From assembly GCF_001458335.1 (NCBI RefSeq), contig NZ_CYTO01000024.1:1-64000 (forward strand): a stretch of DNA of 64,000 nucleotides, written 5' to 3'. The translations under genes and the position numbers were made by a program. Below, in pieces: positions 1-7,959 of the stretch (its first letter is position 1; each line of letters opens with the position of its first letter). This stretch comes from Cognatishimia activa. Lineage in GTDB: Bacteria; Pseudomonadota; Alphaproteobacteria; Rhodobacterales; Rhodobacteraceae. Below the pieces are notes generated by a model. That model worked only from the letters and a program-made list of their open reading frames with translations. It ran no database searches and was not told the origin of the DNA.

Positions 1-236
1 TCTACATATTGGCAACCGCCATAGTAACGGCGACCCGGATAGCCTTCCGCGTATTTGTTGGTCATGACGGAACCTTGAGCTTCCATCACAGCAGCGGATA
101 CGATGTTTTCGGATGCGATCAATTCGATCTCATCGCGCTGACGGCCCAGCTCGTCGGTGATAGAGCCAAACAGCTCTGGATCACGAGTGGAAAGGCTTTC
201 TGTGAAGAAACCGGCGTCGCGGATATTGGCGGTCAT
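1..236 (-). CDS. glyA: Serine hydroxymethyltransferase, N-terminal part (cut by window edge)
   Basis: Only the first 78 codons are inside the window; the gene continues beyond position 1. The reading begins [11 protein letters not shown] and contains LIASENIVS, followed by [15 protein letters not shown] near residues 62-76. These are the hallmark segments of PLP-dependent serine hydroxymethyltransferase, which interconverts serine and glycine while charging tetrahydrofolate with a one-carbon unit in the cytoplasm. The start codon is supported by a GGAG motif about 9 nt upstream on the minus strand. It is divergent from nadK, with a 175-bp shared upstream region. Identification rests on established family motifs; the missing C-terminal part means integrity cannot be judged. 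Confidence 0.96.
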   Translation of the reverse strand, partial: MTANIRDAGFFTESLSTRDPELFGSITDELGRQRDEIELIASENIVSAAVMEAQGSVMTNKYAEGYPGRRYYGGCQYV

Positions 237-411
237 TTAGAGGACTCCAAGTCAAGAAATTTGCGAGTTTCCTAAAGGAAACATTTCAAAATTGAAAGGC
301 GATAAACGACACTCTGACGTAAATCACGGCACCAAGTCTGGTGTGTCGGATAAACTTGTGTTTCTTTCGGAACCACATGTCGGCCTTTGGAAACAGGAAT
401 CGATCCAAATC

Positions 412-1173
412 ATGGCAAAGAGAATCGCTTTTCTCGCATCAGAGACCCCCGTCGCCCAAACTGCACGTGCTGCGCTGATTGGACGGTACGATGATTGCCC
501 GCCAGAAGAGGCGGACGTGATCGTCGCGCTTGGCGGTGATGGCTTTATGCTGCAAGCGTTGCACGCGACGCAGAACCTGAAAGCGCCGGTCTATGGAATG
601 AACCGTGGCACCGTCGGCTTCTTGATGAATGAGTATGCCGAAACGGACCTGTTGAACCGTCTCTCCATTGCTGAAGAAGAGGTCATCAACCCCCTGTCCA
701 TGCGCGCAACGACCAGTGCAGGCAAAGTGCACGAAGCCTTGGCGATCAACGAAGTCTCGATGCTGCGGCAAGGTCCCCAAGCGGCCAAGCTGCGCATTTG
801 GATTGATGACCGTCTGCGGATGGATGAATTGGTTTGCGACGGGGCTCTACTGTCCACACCGGCCGGATCAACTGCGTACAACTATTCCGCCCATGGACCC
901 ATCCTGCCAATTGGCTCGGATGTGCTTGCTTTGACAGCCATTGCGCCATTCCGTCCACGCCGGTGGCGGGGGGCACTGGTACGTCAACGATCTGTGGTGC
1001 GTTTTGAGGTCATGCAGCCTGAAAAACGCCCTGTGATGGCCGATGCTGACAGTCGGTCTGTAAGGGACGTTGTCTCCGTGGAAATCCACTCAGAGCCATC
1101 TGTAAGCCACCGAATCTTGTTTGACCCGGGGCATGGTCTTGAAGAGCGACTGATCCGAGAACAGTTTGTCTAA
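412..1173 (+). CDS. nadK: NAD kinase
   Basis: Encodes 253 residues of ATP-dependent NAD kinase, which makes NADP+ in the cytoplasm. The GGDGFML motif (about residue 43), NRGTVGFLMNE, and TPAGSTAYNYSAHGP, which binds the nicotinamide nucleotide, are all present and in the family order. The frame is open upstream to a TTG at 292, but the extra 40 residues look unlike the family, so the ATG at 412 (MAKRIAFLASE) is preferred; this also gives the usual length of about 250 residues for alphaproteobacterial enzymes. It is convergent with the cold-shock gene and separated from it by a strong hairpin terminator. Confidence 0.95.
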   Translation: MAKRIAFLASETPVAQTARAALIGRYDDCPPEEADVIVALGGDGFMLQALHATQNLKAPVYGMNRGTVGFLMNEYAETDLLNRLSIAEEEVINPLSMRATTSAGKVHEALAINEVSMLRQGPQAAKLRIWIDDRLRMDELVCDGALLSTPAGSTAYNYSAHGPILPIGSDVLALTAIAPFRPRRWRGALVRQRSVVRFEVMQPEKRPVMADADSRSVRDVVSVEIHSEPSVSHRILFDPGHGLEERLIREQFV

Positions 1174-1177
1174 ACGA

Positions 1178-1203
1178 AAAACGAGCGCCGAGGCGCTCGT
1201 TTT
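1178..1203. terminator. Bidirectional intrinsic terminator between nadK and the cold-shock gene
   Basis: A perfect 12-bp stem (AAAACGAGCGCC / GGCGCTCGTTTT) with a 2-nt GA apex spans 1178-1203. It starts 5 nt after the nadK stop and lies 22 nt beyond the cold-shock stop. U-rich tails occur on both strands, so it can serve both convergent genes. Confidence 0.9.
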
Positions 1204-1224
1204 CTTTTGCAAATTGAGCTGGGC

Positions 1225-1431
1225 TTACGCCAGTTCGATGTTGCCCGCGCTCTCGCGACCGTCACGGCCTTCTTGCAGCTCGTAGGAAACCTTTTGGTTG
1301 TCCGCGAGCCCTTCCAGGCCAGAGTTTTGTACCGCGCGGATGTGTACAAACACATCTTTGCCGCCATCTTCTGGTGCGATGAAGCCGTAGCCTTTGTCGG
1401 TGTTAAACCATTTTACGGTGCCTGTAGGCAT
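1225..1431 (-). CDS. Cold-shock family protein (CspA-like)
   Basis: A 68-residue single cold-shock domain, the normal length for the family. RNP1 (KGYGFIAPE, residues 13-21) and RNP2 (VFVHI, about residues 27-31) are intact, so single-stranded nucleic acid binding is expected. The sequence GTVKWFN opens the domain. Such proteins act as RNA chaperones in the cytoplasm, often with long regulated leaders; 182 nt lie between this start and the prpE stop. An AAGGAG ribosome-binding site precedes the ATG. A second paralogue is at 54672-54878 in the same window and is about two-thirds identical by eye. Whether this copy is cold-induced cannot be seen. Confidence 0.96.
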   Translation of the reverse strand: MPTGTVKWFNTDKGYGFIAPEDGGKDVFVHIRAVQNSGLEGLADNQKVSYELQEGRDGRESAGNIELA

Positions 1432-1613
1432 GTCCGTTCTCCTTAAAATTGCCCATCCGCAGAGTGCGACGGGATCGTGGCGTTGGTGCAGAAATCGAAT
1501 GCATCGGTCGCCAGTCTTCGTGCGTGTCGCGCGAGCAGGGCAATGTCAGGTAAACGATAGAAGGCACGTCGTGCGGCGAAGTGGTCGCACGGATTCAAGC
1601 AAGTGTCAAAGGG

Positions 1614-3506
1614 TTAGGTTTGTGCGTATCCAATTGTTTTCAGCGCTTCGCCGATCTCATCCAAGATTGCGGGGTCGTCAATTGTGGCTGGCATCTTCCA
1701 TTCTTTGCCATCGGCAATAGAGACCATCGTGCCGCGCAGGATCTTGCCTGAACGGGTTTTGGGCAAACGATCCACCACCACAGCCTTTTTGAAAGCAGCC
1801 ACAGGGCCGATCTGATTGCGCACATCGGCGACGACTTCTTTGATCACGTCTTCAGGAGCGCGATCACAGCCTGCGTTCAGGCACAAGAACCCCACAGGCA
1901 TTTGACCTTTCAGAGAGTCAGACACCCCAATCACCGCGCATTCCGCTACATCCTTGTGGGCAGCGAGCACCTCTTCCATACCGCCGGTTGAAAGGCGGTG
2001 GCCAGCAACGTTAATCACGTCATCGGTACGCGCCATGATATAAAGGTAACCATCCTCGTCTTTCATGCCCGCATCGCCGGTCTCGTAATAGCCGGGGAAG
2101 GCTTCAAGATAAGATGACTTAAAGCGCGCCTCGGCGTTCCAAAGAGTTGGCAACGTGCCTGGGGGCAGAGGGAGTTTCACTGCAATCGCGCCGAGTTCGC
2201 CATCCGCCACTGGGTGACCGTCATCGCCGAGGATATCGACCTGATAGCCTGGCATCGCTTTGGCTGGAGAGCCTAGCTTGATCGGCAATTCCTCGACCCC
2301 AAGAGGGTTCGCAGCAATGGCCCAACCGGTTTCTGTCTGCCACCAGTGGTCAATCACGGGAACTTTCAAATGGTGTTGCGCCCATTCCAATGTATCTGGG
2401 TCGGCGCGTTCGCCAGCGAGATAGACTTGTCCCAAACAAGACATGTCGTAGTCTTTGACCATGGTGCCTTCAGGGTCTTCTCGTTTCACCGCCCGCAATG
2501 CCGTCGGCGCGGTGAAGAAAGACGTGACATTATGCTCTGAAATGACGCGCCAGAACGTGCCCGCATCCGGAGTGCCCACAGGCTTGCCTTCAAACACAAT
2601 GGTTGTGTTGCCGTGAATAAGGGGCGCGTAGCAAATGTAAGAGTGGCCCACGACCCAGCCCACATCAGAGGCGGCCCAGAAGACTTCGCCCGGTTTGATG
2701 TTGTAAATTGCCTGCATTGTCCAATTCAGCGCGACCAGTTGGCCAGCGGTGTGGCGGATCACACCCTTCGGCTGGCCGGTCGTACCGGAGGTGTAGAGAA
2801 TATAGGACGGGTGGTTGCCCTCAACCGGCAAGCAATCGGCGGGTTCAACGCCGTCTTGGCAGCCATAATAATCCACGTCTCGGCCATCAATCATATCTGC
2901 CCTATGCTGTTCGCGCTGGAGGATAACGCAAAGCTCGGGTTTGTGAGTGGAGGCTTCGATCGCTGCATCGAGCAGCGGTTTATATTCCACGATGCGGCCG
3001 GGCTCGATACCGCATGAAGCCGCGATGATCGCTTTTGGGGTGGCGTCATCAATGCGAACTGCCAGTTCATTGGCCGCAAAGCCGCCAAACACCACCGAGT
3101 GGATCGCACCAATGCGCCCGCAGGCCAGCATGGCTTCCAGCGCCTGCGGGACCATTGGCATGTAGATGATGACCCGATCGCCTTTCTCGACCCCTTGCGC
3201 GCGCAGCGCACCGGCGAGGTTCGCGACGCGGGTTTTCAGGTCCGCATAGGTAATGGTCTCTTTGGTATCCGTGACAGGGCTGTCATAGATGATCGCTGCT
3301 TGCGCGCCTCGACCCGCTTCCACATGGCGGTCCACAGCATTCCAGCAGGTGTTTACCTTGGTATCAGCAAACCATTCATAAAGACCGTCTCCCTTGTCGG
3401 TCAGCGCCTGTTGTGGAGCCTCAACCCAGTCAATCGCTTCAGCCGCATTTAGCCAAAAGCCTTCGGGGTCCGCTTTCCAGGCGTTGTAAATGGTTTGGTA
3501 GCCCAT
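1614..3506 (-). CDS. prpE: Propionyl-CoA synthetase
   Basis: A 630-residue member of the acetyl/propionyl-CoA synthetase family (ANL superfamily). It activates propionate, and less well acetate, through an acyl-adenylate. The P-loop YTSGTTGQPKGV, the core WWQTETGW, the hinge region YETGDAG and the C-terminal catalytic KTRSGKILRGTM (site of regulatory lysine acetylation in this family) are visible. Length and the pattern GWVVGHSYICYAPL fit PrpE better than Acs, which is an inference from family knowledge. The ATG at 3506 is chosen because AGGAGG lies directly upstream; the open frame extends 24 codons further without a better site. A TetR-like palindrome at 3601-3622 lies about 95 nt upstream. 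Confidence 0.9.
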   Translation of the reverse strand: MGYQTIYNAWKADPEGFWLNAAEAIDWVEAPQQALTDKGDGLYEWFADTKVNTCWNAVDRHVEAGRGAQAAIIYDSPVTDTKETITYADLKTRVANLAGALRAQGVEKGDRVIIYMPMVPQALEAMLACGRIGAIHSVVFGGFAANELAVRIDDATPKAIIAASCGIEPGRIVEYKPLLDAAIEASTHKPELCVILQREQHRADMIDGRDVDYYGCQDGVEPADCLPVEGNHPSYILYTSGTTGQPKGVIRHTAGQLVALNWTMQAIYNIKPGEVFWAASDVGWVVGHSYICYAPLIHGNTTIVFEGKPVGTPDAGTFWRVISEHNVTSFFTAPTALRAVKREDPEGTMVKDYDMSCLGQVYLAGERADPDTLEWAQHHLKVPVIDHWWQTETGWAIAANPLGVEELPIKLGSPAKAMPGYQVDILGDDGHPVADGELGAIAVKLPLPPGTLPTLWNAEARFKSSYLEAFPGYYETGDAGMKDEDGYLYIMARTDDVINVAGHRLSTGGMEEVLAAHKDVAECAVIGVSDSLKGQMPVGFLCLNAGCDRAPEDVIKEVVADVRNQIGPVAAFKKAVVVDRLPKTRSGKILRGTMVSIADGKEWKMPATIDDPAILDEIGEALKTIGYAQT

Positions 3507-3600
3507 GGTGTCATCTCCTCCTCTTCCCGCGGTATTGGTAACGACTTTGCTGGCACTAGGGCAAGGAACTCCCGTCACACTGATAAATTCATGTCACAAA

Positions 3601-3622
3601 ATTAACCGAACGGACGGTTAAT
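3601..3622. promoter_or_regulatory. Candidate operator upstream of prpE
   Basis: ATTAACCG and CGGTTAAT form a perfect 8-bp inverted repeat separated by 6 nt (AACGGA). The spacing and composition resemble TetR-family operators. It lies between the prpE start (95 nt away) and the maeB terminator. No candidate regulator gene is adjacent, so the assignment is inference. Confidence 0.5.
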
Positions 3623-3660
3623 CTTTTCACTGATTGAAGTAGTGTTTTCAAAAGAGAAAA

Positions 3661-3688
3661 GGCCCGCGCGGAGAAATCCGAGCGGGCC
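3661..3688 (-). terminator. Intrinsic terminator of maeB
   Basis: The arms at 3661-3672 and 3677-3688 pair over 12 bp with one mismatch around a 4-nt apex. On the minus strand the stem is followed by a T-rich run (TTTTCTCTTTT). It lies 28 nt beyond the maeB stop codon. Confidence 0.85.
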
Positions 3689-3716
3689 AAATTCTTTGAA
3701 ACGCGAAGCGCTGAAA

Positions 3717-5996
3717 TCAGCTGTACTGATCTACCGGTGTCCCTGCGATTGCAGCAACATTAAGCAAGCCACGGGCCGTCACGGACGGGGTCACGATGTG
3801 CGCACGGTTGCCCATGCCCATCAGGATCGGACCAACCGCAAGGGCATCTGCCTTTGCTTTCAGAATGTTGCGCGCAGCAGACGCGGCGTCCGCATGACCA
3901 AAGATCAGAACGTTGGCTGGACCGCTTAGGCGATTGTCCGGTACCAGACGCGCACAGAGTTCTGGGTCCAAAGCCACATCCACGTTCATTTCGCCTTCGT
4001 ACTCGAAATCCGTGTCCATAGCGTCAAGCAGGGCGATGCCTTCGCGCAGGCGTTTGCCGGACCCTTCTTTCTGGTTGCCGAATTGAGACTGAGAACAGAA
4101 CGCAATGCGTGGCTCGATCCCAAATCGACGGGCATGGCGTGCCGCACCGCGGGCCACAAGTGCGAGGTTCTCTGGCGTCGGCAATGTCCAGACATGCGTG
4201 TCCGCAATAAACAGCGGCCCGTCTTCCATGATCATCAACGAAAGGGCCCCGTGCGGAGAGTGGGTTTCATTCCCGAGCACTTGGTTGATGTAGTCCAGAT
4301 GCCAGCGGTACTCACCGAAGGCACCACAGATCAAGCTATCTGCTTCGCCACGATGGACCATGACCGCGCCGATGGCAGTGGTGTTTGTACGCATGATCGC
4401 GCGGGCGATGTCAGGGCTCACACCTTTGCGGGCGGTGATCTGGTGATAGGTTTGCCAGTAATCGCGGTAACGCGGGTCGTTTTCTGGGTTCACGATATCA
4501 AAGTCGCGAGATGGACGGATGTTCAGGCCCAAACGCTCGCAGCGCCGTTCGACCACCTCTGGGCGACCAATCAGAATTGGCTTTTCTGTGGTTTCTTCCA
4601 AGATCGCCTGTGCGGCCCGAAGAACACGTTCGTCTTCGCCTTCTGCAAAGACGATCTTACGCGAGGCGGTGTTGGCCGCTTCAAAGACTGGGCGCATAAG
4701 CAGCGCGGACTTAAAGACCGATTGGTTCAGCGTTTCGACATATTCATCCAGATCTTCGATCGGGCGAGTGGCAACGCCGCTTTCCATCGCCGCTTTGGCT
4801 ACAGCAGCGGACACAACACCCACAAGACGCGGATCAAATGGTTTCGGGATCAGGTAGTCCGCACCGAAGGTGAGTTGTTCGCCTTGGTAGGCCGCTGCCG
4901 CTTCTGCCGACGTGGTTGCACGGGCGAGCTCCGCGATACCCTCAACGCAAGCGATTTTCATCTCATCATTGATCTCGGTCGCGCCGACATCCAGCGCGCC
5001 GCGGAAAATGAAAGGGAAGCAAAGGACGTTGTTCACCTGGTTCGGGAAGTCGCTGCGGCCAGTGGCGATAATCGCATCAGGGGCGACTTTGCGTGCGTCT
5101 TCAGGCATGATTTCAGGCGTTGGGTTTGCCAGCGCAAAAATAATTGGCTGCGCCGCCATTTTGCCCACCATCTCTGGCTTCAGCACATTCGGGCCAGACA
5201 GACCGAGGAACAGGTCAGCGCCTTCAATAACGTCATCTAGAGTGCGCAGATCGGACTTCTGCGCGAACGCCGCTTTTTGCGGGTTCATATCCTCTTCACG
5301 GCCCTCATAGACCAACCCGTGGATATCGCAGAGCCAGACGTTTTCACGCTTTACGCCCAATTTGAGCAGCATATTGAGACAAGCAATGCCCGCCGCGCCG
5401 CCACCGGTTGAAACGATCTTGATGTCTTCAAATGCCTTACCAGCCACTTGCAAAGCGTTGGTCGCTGCCGCGCCCACAACAATTGCCGTACCATGTTGAT
5501 CATCGTGGAAGACCGGGATGTTCATACGCTCGCGGCAGATTTCTTCCACGATAAAGCAATCGGGTGCTTTGATGTCCTCCAAGTTGATTGCGCCAAAGGT
5601 CGGCCCTAGGGAACAAACGATATCCGCTAGCTTTTCTGGATCGGTTTCATCGACCTCAATGTCAAAACAGTCGATATTCGCGAAGTTCTTAAACAGAACC
5701 GCTTTACCTTCCATGACCGGCTTTGACGCAAGCGCGCCGATATTGCCAAGCCCCAGAACAGCAGAGCCATTTGAAACGACGGCAACCAAATTGCCCCGCG
5801 CCGTGTAACGGCTGGCATTGGCTTGGTCCTCTTTGATTTCCAAGCAGGCTTCGGCGACACCGGGGGAATAGGCGCGCGCCAGATCGCGGCCATTTGCCAG
5901 AGGTTTTGTGGCGCGGATTTCCAATTTTCCCGGACGAGGGAATTCATGGTAATGGAGCGCGGCCTGACGTAGATTGTCTTTTGTGCTATCGGTCAT
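3717..5996 (-). CDS. maeB: NADP-type malic enzyme with C-terminal phosphotransacetylase-like domain
   Basis: A 759-residue two-part protein. Residues 1 to about 430 form the malic enzyme: the malic N-terminal domain (RAYSPGVAEAC, FDIEVDETDPEK) and the dinucleotide-binding half (GGGAAGIACLNMLL). Residues from about 440 onwards match the phosphate acetyltransferase fold (VFAEGEDERVLRAAQ, ADTHVWTLPTPENLALVARGAARHARRFG). It decarboxylates malate to pyruvate, linking the TCA cycle to acetyl-CoA. In rhizobial DME/TME the C-terminal part has no demonstrated transacetylase activity and is thought regulatory; the same is inferred here. A palindrome shared with the aceE upstream region sits 18-35 nt before the start codon. 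Confidence 0.95.
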   Translation of the reverse strand: MTDSTKDNLRQAALHYHEFPRPGKLEIRATKPLANGRDLARAYSPGVAEACLEIKEDQANASRYTARGNLVAVVSNGSAVLGLGNIGALASKPVMEGKAVLFKNFANIDCFDIEVDETDPEKLADIVCSLGPTFGAINLEDIKAPDCFIVEEICRERMNIPVFHDDQHGTAIVVGAAATNALQVAGKAFEDIKIVSTGGGAAGIACLNMLLKLGVKRENVWLCDIHGLVYEGREEDMNPQKAAFAQKSDLRTLDDVIEGADLFLGLSGPNVLKPEMVGKMAAQPIIFALANPTPEIMPEDARKVAPDAIIATGRSDFPNQVNNVLCFPFIFRGALDVGATEINDEMKIACVEGIAELARATTSAEAAAAYQGEQLTFGADYLIPKPFDPRLVGVVSAAVAKAAMESGVATRPIEDLDEYVETLNQSVFKSALLMRPVFEAANTASRKIVFAEGEDERVLRAAQAILEETTEKPILIGRPEVVERRCERLGLNIRPSRDFDIVNPENDPRYRDYWQTYHQITARKGVSPDIARAIMRTNTTAIGAVMVHRGEADSLICGAFGEYRWHLDYINQVLGNETHSPHGALSLMIMEDGPLFIADTHVWTLPTPENLALVARGAARHARRFGIEPRIAFCSQSQFGNQKEGSGKRLREGIALLDAMDTDFEYEGEMNVDVALDPELCARLVPDNRLSGPANVLIFGHADAASAARNILKAKADALAVGPILMGMGNRAHIVTPSVTARGLLNVAAIAGTPVDQYS

Positions 5997-6013
5997 GAGG
6001 TCTCTCTCGGATT

Positions 6014-6031
6014 TTGTTTAGCGTTAAACTA
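6014..6031. promoter_or_regulatory. Candidate operator of maeB, shared with aceE
   Basis: TTGTTTAGCGTTAAACTA is an imperfect palindrome matching 15 of 18 positions of the perfect palindrome at 38408-38425 upstream of aceE. It lies 18-35 nt upstream of the maeB ATG. A further half site GTTAAACT occurs near 6113-6120. The binding protein is unknown. Confidence 0.5.
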
Positions 6032-6179
6032 TTTTTTTGACTTGGCGTAAAGAGGCCAAACTGAAGCAGGTGTCGCTTGCATAACTTTGCGATCAGTCGC
6101 AGTGTTTTCTAAGTTAAACTGAACTCGAAATCGGCGTTGTTATTTTTGATCGATAGGTTAAAAATCATACTCTTGGACC

Positions 6180-6209
6180 CAGTGATCTCCCAGTGATCGT
6201 ATTGTGATC
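6180..6209. repeat. Three tandem 11-bp repeats upstream of the nucleoside salvage operon
   Basis: CAGTGATC at 6180-6187, CAGTGATC at 6191-6198 and TTGTGATC at 6202-6209 recur with an exact 11-bp period, about one turn of the helix. They end 49 nt before the cdd start codon. This placement suits cooperative binding of a regulator on one DNA face, which is inference. Confidence 0.55.
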
Positions 6210-6258
6210 ATGTGCAATTGTCGGTCCAGAATGAAGTAAATGAAAGAGGAAGGTGCAA

Positions 6259-6651
6259 ATGTGTTTGAAAGATAAGGCCCTTGCGGTTCGAGAAAATGCC
6301 TATGTGCCTTACTCCAATTTCAAGGTGGGTGCTTCGCTCGTCGCAGAAAACGGTGAAACATTTGTTGGCTGCAATGTGGAAAATGTTGCTTACCCAGAAG
6401 GAACTTGCGCCGAAGCAGGTGCAATTGCAGCAATGGTCGCCGCAGGTCAAACCAAGCTGACCGAAGTTTATGTGGTCGCCGATGCGCCTGTCCCTGTTTC
6501 GCCATGCGGCGGCTGCCGTCAGAAGCTTATTGAATTTGGTTCGGGGGAAGTCGTCATCACTATGGCCACCCTCGATGGCACAGAGAAAAAGATGACACTG
6601 GCCGAACTGATGCCGGGCGCATTCACAGAAGAGCATCTGGAGAACACCTGA
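6259..6651 (+). CDS. cdd: Cytidine deaminase
   Basis: A 130-residue homotetrameric-type cytidine deaminase, converting cytidine and deoxycytidine to uridine and deoxyuridine. The zinc and catalytic motifs are complete: CAEAGAI with the proton-shuttling Glu, and PCGGCRQ supplying two cysteines. The N-terminal YSNFKVGA substrate loop is also present. A GTG at 6253 is in frame two codons earlier, but the AGAGGA at 6245-6250 is better spaced for the ATG at 6259 (MCLKDKALAV). It is the first gene of a five-gene operon; its stop codon TGA shares its last A with the deoA start. Confidence 0.95.
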   Translation: MCLKDKALAVRENAYVPYSNFKVGASLVAENGETFVGCNVENVAYPEGTCAEAGAIAAMVAAGQTKLTEVYVVADAPVPVSPCGGCRQKLIEFGSGEVVITMATLDGTEKKMTLAELMPGAFTEEHLENT

Positions 6652-7959
6652 ATGGACGCCCGCGCGATTATCGCAGGACTGCGGGCGGGACAGGTCCCGT
6701 CCGAAAGCCAGCTGAGTTGGTTCGCGCAAGGCCTGGCGGATCAGTCTGTAAGCGATGCACAAGCCGGGGCCTTTGCGATGGCGGTGTGTCTCAATGGGCT
6801 GACCGATAAGGCGCGGGCTGATCTGACTTTGGCGATGCGCGACAGCGGCGACACACTTCAATGGAATTTTGACGGTCCAATTGTGGACAAACACTCCACC
6901 GGCGGTGTGGGTGACTGCGTGTCTTTGGTTCTCGCTCCTGCGCTGGCTGCTTGTGGTGCTTATGTCCCGATGATTTCGGGCCGAGGTTTGGGCCACACCG
7001 GGGGAACGCTTGATAAGATGGAGAGCATACCGGGCTTGAAAGTTGACCTCAGCGAAAACCAATTCCGCCAAGTGGTTGGCGAAGCAGGGGCCGCCATTGT
7101 CAGCGCATCCGCAAATATCGCACCTGCGGACAAACGTCTTTATGCCATCCGTGATGTGACAGCGACCGTGGAAAGCCTCGACCTGATCACAGCCTCCATC
7201 TTGTCCAAAAAGCTCGCCGGTGGGTTGGAACACCTTGTTTTGGATGTAAAAACCGGGTCTGGGGCGTTTATGAAATCCGTTGATGACGCGCGCGCTTTGG
7301 CGACCTCTTTGGTGAAAACGGCGAACCTCGCCGGATGCCCAACATCCGCGATCATTTCGGATATGAACGAACCCCTCGCGCCATCATTGGGCAACGCGTT
7401 GGAAATTGCCGAAGTCATGGCGGTGCTTTGCGAAGGCAAGACGGGGCCTTTGCTGGAACTGTCCTGTGCACTCGGTGGTGTCCTGCTCAACAATGCAGGG
7501 CTTGCGAAAGACGTAGACATTGGCGCACAAAATATCGCCGCAGCGGTGCAAAGCGGCAAAGCGGCAGAGGCGTTTGGCAAGATGGTCTATGCCCAAGGCG
7601 GGCCAGTGGAATTTGCTGAAAATTGGCGGCGTTTCTTGCCCGAAGCCACGGTGATCCGCGAAATCAAAGCGCCACGTTCGGGGGTTGTGACGGCGATTGA
7701 TGGTCAAGCGCTGGGGCTTACAGTTGTTGGGCTGGGCGGCGGACGCCAGGTGGAAAGCGACATTGTGGATCCAGCCGTGGGTCTGTCTGATGTGGTGCGC
7801 CTTGGCGACAAGGTGGTAAAGGGCCAGCCATTGCTAAGTGTGCATGCGTCTCGTGAAGACGAGGCCGCACAGGCCGCGCAAGAGGTGCTTGCGGCGATTT
7901 CCATTGGTGACGAAGCACAGGAACGCCCCGCTTTGATCCACGAACGGATCGACGCATGA
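6652..7959 (+). CDS. deoA: Thymidine phosphorylase
   Basis: A 435-residue pyrimidine-nucleoside phosphorylase that splits thymidine or deoxyuridine into base and (deoxy)ribose 1-phosphate. The phosphate-binding KHSTGGVGD (near residue 80) and SGRGLGHTGGTLDK (near residue 107) are intact, and the length matches DeoA. The start ATG directly abuts the cdd stop, so the two are translationally coupled. The product ribose 1-phosphate is the substrate of DeoB encoded next. Confidence 0.97.
   Translation: MDARAIIAGLRAGQVPSESQLSWFAQGLADQSVSDAQAGAFAMAVCLNGLTDKARADLTLAMRDSGDTLQWNFDGPIVDKHSTGGVGDCVSLVLAPALAACGAYVPMISGRGLGHTGGTLDKMESIPGLKVDLSENQFRQVVGEAGAAIVSASANIAPADKRLYAIRDVTATVESLDLITASILSKKLAGGLEHLVLDVKTGSGAFMKSVDDARALATSLVKTANLAGCPTSAIISDMNEPLAPSLGNALEIAEVMAVLCEGKTGPLLELSCALGGVLLNNAGLAKDVDIGAQNIAAAVQSGKAAEAFGKMVYAQGGPVEFAENWRRFLPEATVIREIKAPRSGVVTAIDGQALGLTVVGLGGGRQVESDIVDPAVGLSDVVRLGDKVVKGQPLLSVHASREDEAAQAAQEVLAAISIGDEAQERPALIHERIDA

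Noticed and set aside
292-411. N-terminal extension of nadK starting at a TTG
   Set aside because: The 40 added residues have no family counterpart and the ATG at 412 gives the normal NAD kinase length.
237-411. Glycine riboswitch between glyA and nadK
   Set aside because: The 175-nt shared region shows no recognisable aptamer pairing pattern on either strand.
4083-5240. 385-residue open frame on the plus strand opposite maeB
   Set aside because: It is a mirror of the maeB coding frame with cysteine/arginine/histidine-rich composition and no domain; such long antisense frames also occur opposite aceF (34500-35792) and fadB.
6180-6209. Replication iterons
   Set aside because: Only three short repeats occur, with no DnaA box or initiator gene; an operon promoter is a simpler explanation.
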